Source: Paraglomus occultum
Lineage: Eukaryota; Glomeromycota; Glomeromycetes; Paraglomerales; Paraglomeraceae
Length of the DNA stretch: 15,481 bases
Assembly: GCA_910592205.1 (NCBI GenBank)
Contig: CAJVPJ010000856.1
Coordinates: 1 to 15,481, forward strand
Reading direction: 5' to 3'
Shown piece by piece: positions 8,906-15,481 of this stretch; the first letter of the stretch is position 1; each line of letters begins with the position of its first letter. The notes under the pieces are model-generated. The model saw only the letters and a list, made by a program, of their open reading frames with translations. It made no database searches and was not told the origin of the DNA. The position numbers and the translations under genes were made by a program.

Positions 8906-9677
8906 GTTTGCTTGTTGTTATCTATCGTATTCTCTTTATTATCATGCAGAATTAAATAGTATGTCATACATATCTTACTCCGATTGTTGTTGATATGCTT
9001 TCATTGCGATATTACCTCTTTTAGTAATTCATTATCGGAATGCTACTCCGGCATTCCAGATTGGCAAGAGTTTTGTTCCACGATCCGGCTCGCTGGCTTT
9101 ATGGAAAATGCAGTAGCTTGTGAATGTAATGAATGTACAGGCAAACTTCAATATAAAGTAAAAGTCCTCTGACATACCATGTATTAACTTTTCTCTTTCG
9201 ATAAAATGAAGTATCGGCCTGATAAATTTTGACCAATCACAATACAAACACGTGTCAAAGACACATCAGATCTTTTCTTAATTGCTTCGGAGAAAGCACT
9301 TGAAAAGTGAGAAAACAGAACCTTTCGGACATGTTTATTCACAAACTCTTATAGTAAATTTTAGAGAATTACATTGAGAGATTAAAGTATTGAAGTAAAA
9401 AGTGAGCGATAATTATATATAGACAGTTTTTTCGCACCTCAATCAAACGTTAGCAAGGTGGTGGAAGCGTGGAAACCCATTTAATAACAGCTTATGTCTG
9501 TAAACCGAATAATTGTTGAATTCAAGAGAGAGTTCGGATTATTGATAACACAACTTGTTAATCCGAAGATTAAAGATATCGTTAATATTAATTCGGGATT
9601 ACCGACTATCCTTTCCCTAATTTGCATTGTTTTGATCGATTTAAATAGGAGCTAGTCCAAAAAAGCGACTTGATTAG
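8906..9677. other. Interval without a recognised gene
   Basis: No kinase or other domain that would extend the Sel1 gene at its 5' side can be supported. At 9533-9541 and 9559-9567 TTCGGATTA and TAATCCGAA form a perfect nine-base inverted repeat with a 17-base loop. Nearby CCGAAT (about 9504) and ATTCGGGATTA (about 9591) repeat the same theme. These may mark a decayed inverted-repeat element. Confidence 0.45.
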
Positions 9678-9680
9678 TCA

Positions 9681-10237
9681 AAAAGCGCAAGATGTCATCA
9701 TAATGTCATGTGAGTGAGTGCCGAAACTTTTGGTATTAGGGACGCTCGCTTTTACCATCGCCATTAATATACTATCACTATCATCAAATATTATTGACAA
9801 TAAGTAATATAAGAAATAGACTTCGTGCGTGTAGGGAATTCGGGTTACCTTCTCATATGCTCTGAAGAAGAATGATGGGATCGAAAGAGGAATTAGACCG
9901 CGAAGATAACTGTAGGATATGGAATTAAGTGCGTAAATCCAAGTTCCGGCCATATGAGAAGTAGTACTATTATTATGATCAATACGGATATGTTGGTGGA
10001 GGATAGGAAGAACATTGATCTCAATACCAAAAACTGACCCAACATCACAAGAAGTGAATTTAAATACAGAGGAGGGGTATCAATGACATAATTCAGACTG
10101 TTTGGGATAGTAATAGGATTTTGGATGGGTGGACAATAATCAGTTGGTTGATGGTAGGAAGCTTTCCATATCCAGAAGGGGTTTGGAAAGGTTATTAGGA
10201 TGGGACAGTGATACTTGCGCCATACATATGTATTGGA
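9681..10237 (-). pseudogene. Unrecognised coding-like region, two overlapping open frames
   Basis: On the minus strand one frame is open for 114 codons (10237-9896) and another for 133 codons (10079-9681, stop at 9678-9680); they overlap in 9896-10079. Read as one product with a single frameshift at about 10030-10080, the sequence is proline-, serine- and isoleucine-rich, with stretches such as PTDYCPPIQNPITIPNSLNY and SVFGIEINVLPILHQ. GC content is higher than in the flanks. The only ATG with a fair frame is at 9953, giving 91 residues. I do not recognise a family; a decayed retroelement ORF or host gene exon is possible. Chance open frames cannot be excluded. Confidence 0.22.
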
Positions 10238-10996
10238 TCATTTATTCGGTGCAGAAAGTGAAGGGATAGTTCATCACACAGCATTTAAGAGGCTTTGGTA
10301 AGTTTTAGACATTTCATATGCATGATCAAGAAGGTCAGGTAAACTTTATACTGTATATTATGGTTTATACTGTAATATGGAAGACAGTTGAAGTAGTAGC
10401 ATGGTTGTTTTATGTAGGTTAATATGTCTGGAACACTACTGACATCACTGTCGGATTGCTGGCAATAACGGCAAATGACCAATCGAGAGCTGTATAAACA
10501 ACTACTCATACATGTCAAATACAAGATCAGGGACTCTCCCTCAGCATTACTTTAATACTAAATTGACTAATGGAGTGGGCCAATGATTGCCTGAAAAACA
10601 TTGATATTTCAGCAAGCCTATTGGCATATGCAGAGGGAATCGACCTTAGTTCTAGTCAGCTGAGGGGGATGAACTTCGAAAGTCAATAAATCCCACGAAC
10701 TATATATATGCCGATCTGAGATTGTTGGCCGAATGGCCGCTACTACAATAAAATGAGAAGCCAAAAATCCTCAACGGAGCATTTATCTCAACGCCTAGAC
10801 AGATTACGTCATTGAATGAACACCGACTTAGATTGTGTATTTATTCGATCAGTAGATTTTCTATTGTAGAATTTTAGTGGTGATTTCAATTTTCTAATTA
10901 GCGTTACGCTAATCCGTTAACACGCGAGAGATTCCTAGACATGTTCAACTTGAGTAACAAGAAATTGTGGCGATGTCGTCTCTTGGTTACATGAAT
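10238..10996. other. Interval without a supported gene
   Basis: A 39-codon frame at 10570-10689 (+) has plausible composition but no recognisable domain. ATTAGCGT-t-ACGCTAAT at 10897-10913 is a perfect palindrome with a one-base centre, of the size of a protein-binding site. Nothing else is seen. Confidence 0.45.
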
Positions 10997-11486
10997 TTAT
11001 CCAAGAAATAGAGACTGACGGAGAACGGTCTGACATCCTGAAATTATCACTGGTTCCCAGCCTTTAGTAGAAACATCAGGATAATTAATACATTTACTAC
11101 AATAAAACTTATGATTCAGAGTTAGTATTAATAATATTAAAATTATTAGATCAAAGCCGTCAATCTGTATGTAATTTTCCGCATCCGTACAGTCGATATG
11201 TGGGTTCGCATACGTGTACCTCAACTCTGGAAATTTGTGATAGTTTACTGTAACGATGAAAGCGGTAACTTTTTCACAGAGTTGAGGAGAGGGCAATTTG
11301 GAAACGTGGTGAAAGGACGGGATGAAAGTAGGGGTTCGATGGCGAGAACATCAGTAGAGCTTGCTGATAATTAAACATTATTGTAACTATTGCAATTAGA
11401 AATTTAAGAGCCCAAACTGAAAGCGTTGAGGTATAATTATCTATAGCCATCAATTCATAAATTGAACATTGTAATGTATCGATCAA
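10997..11486 (-). other. Unrecognised coding-like region with intron-like signals
   Basis: Two adjoining minus-strand open frames (11486-11274 and 11296-10997) overlap by 23 bases, as if joined by a frameshift or splice. The second contains, in minus-strand order, GTATGC (11213-11208), a perfect fungal branch site TACTAAC (plus-strand GTTAGTA, 11121-11127) and TTGTAG ending at 11097. That would be a 117-base intron whose removal keeps the frame and joins ...PELRYT to KCINYPDVSTKGWEP, ending at TAA 10997-10999. No domain is recognised and no confident ATG begins the gene. Evidence is limited to splice-like motifs and frame openness. Confidence 0.22.
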
Positions 11487-12618
11487 TAAAGGTTTTGATA
11501 CAAAAAATTTGTTCGTAAATCAAATACAAGTGGAAACATATTTAAATAATCCAACTTTATCGAAAAGTTTTATTTTCTCTTACAAGATAAACATTTTTTT
11601 AATAACTACTATTACAAACACAATACCTTTTATGCCGATATATATTTAGGCGAATAATGGTTTGGGACATCGAAACATATAGAAATTGCATAGGACATAG
11701 TACAATAGCGTAATTTGATGGTGATATGGCATTTTTTTTAAAAAACCAATCAATCTCAGCGAGCTTATGTATTTCAATCTAACCTTACCAGTCGATGATT
11801 AGACAATTCTATATTTGCCAAATCGAACCGAATTGTTCACTCATCGCATCAAAATATTAATCCTGACGTCACGTTATAATGATGCCTGTAAAAAATTTCT
11901 GTCAAAATGATCAGAAAACGCTAACCAAGACGCACATAAGCCTGACGTACAACGAAAAATCTAAACGCACCGTCTATATACGATCTTCGCATATCAAAAT
12001 CCCACCACAGATTCAACTTATTTGTCTAAATGGTTTTAAAAACAAAGCTACAATAAGAACAGTTTACTTGATTCCATAACGTCAGACGCGCAATAATAAC
12101 ATAATAATAGTAAGTCAATCAATGTAGAATTACTTTATATTATTTGATAATTTATTTTCTAATTATTGTCACAGTACAGAAACCTAAAAGGTCTTGAACT
12201 ACTGTCTAATTAAATCAAAAATTTATTCCAATATATATTTTTGCCATTATTATTTATTTACACACTTTTTACTTCTACAAAACATTGCCATTACTATCAT
12301 AAATATGTAATTGCAGAAAATAAAAAGCAAAGCTCTTAATTATTTATTACTTTAGCTTGTTTAATACGTTATGTATTTGTTAACCGTCTTGCATCTCGTG
12401 CATTTGCAATTAAAATTTTTTGTTTGGGCAAGTTTTAATTAAGCTATTGCGAAAAGATAAAATTGTTACGTTTAGTAATATTACTATTAAGTAAATTACG
12501 TAGAACGTGGTGTAAACTATAGAACAATTTTTGTTGAAGTTTAACTCGGACTCGTAGCCGGCTTTACAAATTGGTTATTTAGTATAACGGTAAGCCATGT
12601 AAGGCGATGACAAAATAT
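11487..12618. other. AT-rich interval without a recognised gene
   Basis: The 66-codon frame at 11879-12079 (+) is lysine- and isoleucine-rich, matches no family I know and has no nearby splice signals. I see no structured RNA and no transposon core. Confidence 0.5.
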
Positions 12619-12761
12619 AAGTTTTTTTTTTTTTGGTTTTTTTTTTGGGCTCGTTTTATATATTACCGTATCACTATATCACTACGTTACGATTCGTTAT
12701 TCACTATTCGCTATTCACTATTCACTATCATTATTCACGACTCGCCATTCGCTATTCACAA
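12619..12761. repeat. T tracts followed by an imperfect TTCACTA-type short repeat
   Basis: Two T runs separated by GG (about 12619-12646) are followed at 12664-12761 by many imperfect copies of a 7-9 base unit of the form (A)TTCRCTA. The array runs straight into the larger tandem repeat. It is simple sequence; the frames crossing it are not genes. Confidence 0.75.
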
Positions 12762-13045
12762 TTCCGTGCTTTACTATTAACAAAACCGTCAAACAGTGTT
12801 TATTTATGGCAAAAAAAAAAATAATAATAATAATAATAATAATAAACACATGCCATCTGTTACACGATAATAAATAAATGTTTCCGTGCTTTACTATTAA
12901 CAAAACCGTCAAACAGTGTTTATTTATGGCAAAAAAAAAAAAAATAATAATAATAATAATAAACACATGCCATCTGTTACACGATGATAAATAAATGTTT
13001 CCGTGCTTTACTATTAACAAAACCGTCAAACAGTGTTTATTTATG

Positions 13046-13092
<47 letters not shown>

Positions 13093-13127
13093 CACATGCC
13101 ATCTGTTACACGATAATAAATAAATGT
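12762..13127. repeat. Three-copy tandem repeat, unit 117-129 bases
   Basis: Copies at 12762-12881, 12882-12998 and 12999-13127 each begin TTCCGTGCTTTACTATTAAC and end GATAATAAATAAATG or a close variant; the start of a fourth breaks off after TTCC at 13131. The copies are nearly identical except for an internal tract: A11 then about eight TAA units, A14 then about six, and finally an A run of 37 (13048-13084) then TTAATAA. GTGTTTATT before the tract pairs with AATAAACAC after it, so every unit can fold as a hairpin with the variable tract in the loop. Long phenylalanine runs in minus-strand frames here are artefacts of the A tract. Confidence 0.9.
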
Positions 13128-13131
13128 TTCC

Positions 13132-15028
13132 TTCTGTATTATATGTTACGACTGTCACTTGGAGAATATTTATTTCTCTCAAGTTTACGTTCGATGATAT
13201 AGAAATAGTTATCGTTATCATTATGTGTCACTATTCTATATTCACAATATTAATCAAAAGCTACGTTCTTTGAATCAATTTTTTTTGTGGCAAAAGCTTC
13301 TCCCATCGCTGCAATTGCTTGTTGCACTAATTTATTTGGTTATGCAATTTCAATTAATTCATATGTGTGATAAGCTATACGTTTTTTTTATTGTCCAAGA
13401 TTAACTATCGGTAGTATTACAAGCAAATAAATTTATTATATCAAGAAAAAGAAAAAAAATTGACAAAAAATTAGCATAAAAAATTCTAACATGTTATTTA
13501 TGCTCGCATAAGCCTATGTTTGTTTAATTAAATCAATATGTGGTAAAGCGTGAGTTGTGCAAATTTGGTCGGCTATGCAAATTTTAATAGCTAAAGATTC
13601 ATAACCTTTGTTTTCATTGCGCTAGTATACGTATATTGCTGGCTAGCTTGCATAACTAATAAAGATAATTGCTTTTACATTGGCATAGTATTGGCCAATA
13701 CTTTTTCAATTTTGATATTCACCTACAAGTCATAAAAATCTTGCGTCAAAAATGTTGCGATTATGTAATCTAAACTGTCTTGATTTCGCATACTAACAAG
13801 TCTCTGTTAATAATATCCACACACAATCCGAATGAAAACATATTTCATACGCGCATAATAACCAAGTCACATAAGACAGAATAACACAGTACTTGCTTAG
13901 TCAACTGCTGTACATTATACTAATAATATTGTATAGTCAATATCTATCCTACGAATATATATCTGCTTTAGTAAACTAATTACTTTTTAATAGCAGTAGC
14001 CTTTGACCATCAATAGTATGTGTTTAAAGAGGTACACCCCAATCATCAATACGTCCTTTTTCGCTTGAACCGAATCACGGCTTTTCACCTCTTCGTATGT
14101 CACGATCCTAACCAACTGACATCTTTCTACCAAACGGCTAGCAGCAATATCTAATTGCCCAATATTCATATATACGTAAAATACTAAAACTACTATTTCT
14201 ATGCTCAAATCGCCTAAGACAGAATTTCAGTAACGACCAAAAATCGCAACTCTGGTACATGTAGGGTATGTTGTGCTAAAATTCGTTCCCAATACACGAC
14301 TGTCAGTCCACAGATGTGTCTGACTATAATAACCTTCTTTTCGCGTAATTACACTGAATGAAAAATTAAAACTGCCGTAAGATGTGTAAATTTGTCGCAA
14401 CAATTGTGCCTCTTGACAAATTTTATATTATTGCGATTACACTTAATTATTTCCCATGCTAGTCGTCAGGCAAATTGTGTCCCGAAACAATTCTATGATG
14501 CTTGATTGCGCAATGTCCCATAAATTGGTAATTGTTATAACGAAAAAACTCTCTACTCTTGCAGTTATCTCTCTTTTAAATGTAAGTCCGCACAGGCGCA
14601 GGGTTAGCGTACCATGTTTACTATTACTACAGGTGTATGGAATTCTACTTTACTGAATGAAAATTGCTACATTGCGGTTAGTAAATAAATTAACATTTCT
14701 CACTTTATCGTTATCGGTCTGCTGTATATCGGTTTCTCATTTCGATCTATCTAGTATTTACTGACAAGCCGGCCAAGTGAAAATGTAATAACGGCAACAG
14801 GTAAACAGTAAATTTTTCCAAACCGACAAGGGCTGATAAGCATAGCGACATATCTTTCACTAACAATATAATCGTTACATTTTGTAGCGTTGAATTGGAA
14901 TTAGAGATGAGGATGTTATTTTACAGCTATTCCCGAGCCGAGATTTGATTGCACTGATAAAAGTGATTTGATCAGATAAGCAAAATCTACCACGTTACAC
15001 AGTGATGATTTACATTATCTATATCATC
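13132..15028. other. Long interval without a recognised gene
   Basis: Examined on both strands. The best open frames are a 60-codon minus-strand frame from ATG 14169 to its stop at 13987, with passages such as LDIAASRLVERCQLVRIVTYE that look coding, and a 66-codon plus frame at 14456-14656. Neither belongs to a family I can name. The last few hundred bases are presumably the promoter side of the BTB gene at 15072, but no convincing core promoter is visible. Confidence 0.4.
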
Positions 15029-15058
15029 ATGGCTCCCTTATTATTATTACGACAGTGA
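15029..15058 (+). promoter_or_regulatory. Possible short upstream ORF (9 codons)
   Basis: ATG at 15029 opens a nine-codon frame, out of frame with the BTB start and ending in TGA at 15056-15058, 13 bases before it. The paralogue at 4293 has a short upstream frame ending at the corresponding place, within flanks that still look related. Confidence 0.25.
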
Positions 15059-15071
15059 ACGTTGTAACGAA

Positions 15072-15481
15072 ATGAACATCATTGATTTATCCTCCATCCT
15101 TTCAGCGGATTATGAGAAACTCTACGAAAGTGGCAGATATACTGATATTTCAATTAATGTTGGGAAGGAACCAAACAACAAAATATTTTTCGCTCATACT
15201 TTGGTGTTATGCACGAGAAGCGCACTGCTTGAGAATGACTTAACTGGAGATATGGAGACGACCGAAGCGATTCAAAAGACAACCATGGCCTTTGAAGATA
15301 TGACCCCTGATGTTTTCGAATTCTTGCTCAGGTAAATTGGCAAAGAGATATGTATAATATATGTATTTGTATAACATGATGTGAATGTGAATACTGATTT
15401 AACGATTCATGGCAGGTACATTTACACCGGGCGAATATCTTATGATTCAGGAAAGAATATTGATTGGATCAGTCTTTTGGA
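15072..15481 (+). CDS. BTB domain protein, 5' part of a BTB-BACK-TLDc paralogue (cut by window end)
   Basis: Exon 1 is 15072-15331 and exon 2 starts at 15416 and is cut at 15481. The first 87 residues match the gene at 4293 at roughly two thirds of positions by my own alignment, including DYEKLYESGRYTDISI, KIFFAHT and PDVFE. Exon 2 continues YIYTGRISYD, as in the paralogue. ATG 15072 is the first in-frame ATG after an in-frame TGA at 15006, so the start is secure. By analogy the full protein should carry BACK and TLDc domains to the right of the window; that is inference. No break is seen in the visible part. The two genes appear to be products of a tandem or segmental duplication. Confidence 0.88.
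15332..15415 (+). other. Intron of the second BTB gene (84 bases)
   Basis: Donor GTAAAT at 15332, acceptor GGCAG ending at 15415, CTGAT at 15394-15398 as likely branch site. Same codon (Arg, AG|G), same phase 2 and similar length as the intron at 4556-4646, although the intron sequences have diverged. Confidence 0.88.

Noticed and set aside
8984-9247. Possible kinase remnant upstream of the Sel1 array (a minus-strand LHFIEREKLIHG segment)
   Set aside because: It vaguely resembles the helix before a kinase catalytic loop, but no HRD or DFG follows and no second motif supports it.
10570-10689. A 39-codon plus-strand frame with protein-like composition
   Set aside because: Too short, no recognised motif, no splice signals and not linked to neighbouring frames.
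11879-12079. A 66-codon plus-strand frame
   Set aside because: AT-driven Lys/Ile-rich composition, no family match, nothing around it that suggests a gene.
12718-13221. A 167-codon minus-strand frame with poly-Phe and poly-Ile runs
   Set aside because: It is created by A tracts and TAA repeats inside the three tandem units and has no protein-like sequence.
13987-14208. A minus-strand frame (ATG at 14169) with partly coding-like composition
   Set aside because: Sixty codons without a recognised domain, signal or splice site; too weak to list as a gene.
1-15481. CRISPR array, bacterial operon or plasmid origin
   Set aside because: Repeats here lack regular spacers, the genes contain introns, and no ribosome binding sites or bacterial families are present.

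Overview
The window looks like nuclear DNA of an arbuscular mycorrhizal fungus, most likely Rhizophagus irregularis or a close relative in the Glomeromycotina. It is AT-rich, its genes carry short GT-AG introns of 80-90 bases, and the gene families are those known to be hugely expanded in that genome: BTB-BACK-TLDc proteins, Sel1-repeat proteins and kinases with a characteristic N-terminus. The assignment rests on family recognition from memory and was not tested by a search.

Layout. Bases 1-147 form a fold-rich, GC-richer block. At 191-493 there is a duplicated module holding four copies of a 25-base motif. Bases 494-1930 hold no recognisable gene, only a (T9G) repeat. At 1931-2103 a frameshifted scrap of a kinase N-terminus is followed within a few bases by a decayed Mutator-like (MULE) transposase (2106-3401). 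A pogo/Tigger-like MITE of about 160 bases follows at 3471-3628. The only complete, intact gene is a two-exon BTB-BACK-TLDc gene at 4293-5817 (+). A paralogue with the same intron starts at 15072 (+) and runs off the right edge.

Between the two paralogues lie: a cluster of small inverted repeats (5958-6194); a possible small spliced gene too short for ordinary ORF calling (6683-6974, +); a Sel1-repeat gene on the minus strand broken by several frameshifts (7614-8905); two unrecognised minus-strand regions with coding-like open frames (about 9681-10237 and 10997-11486); and a set of simple and tandem repeats ending in a three-copy unit of about 120 bases (12762-13127). Bases 13128-15071 hold nothing I can name.

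The genes do not form a pathway. This reads as an accessory, repeat-rich region of gene-family birth and decay: one live BTB-TLDc gene, one partial paralogue, a decayed Sel1 array, a kinase scrap and dead transposons. I found no new defence or biosynthetic system. The items most worth a second look are the kinase-MULE junction, the structured block at the left end, the possible small spliced gene, and the pattern of single-base lesions in the Sel1 array.
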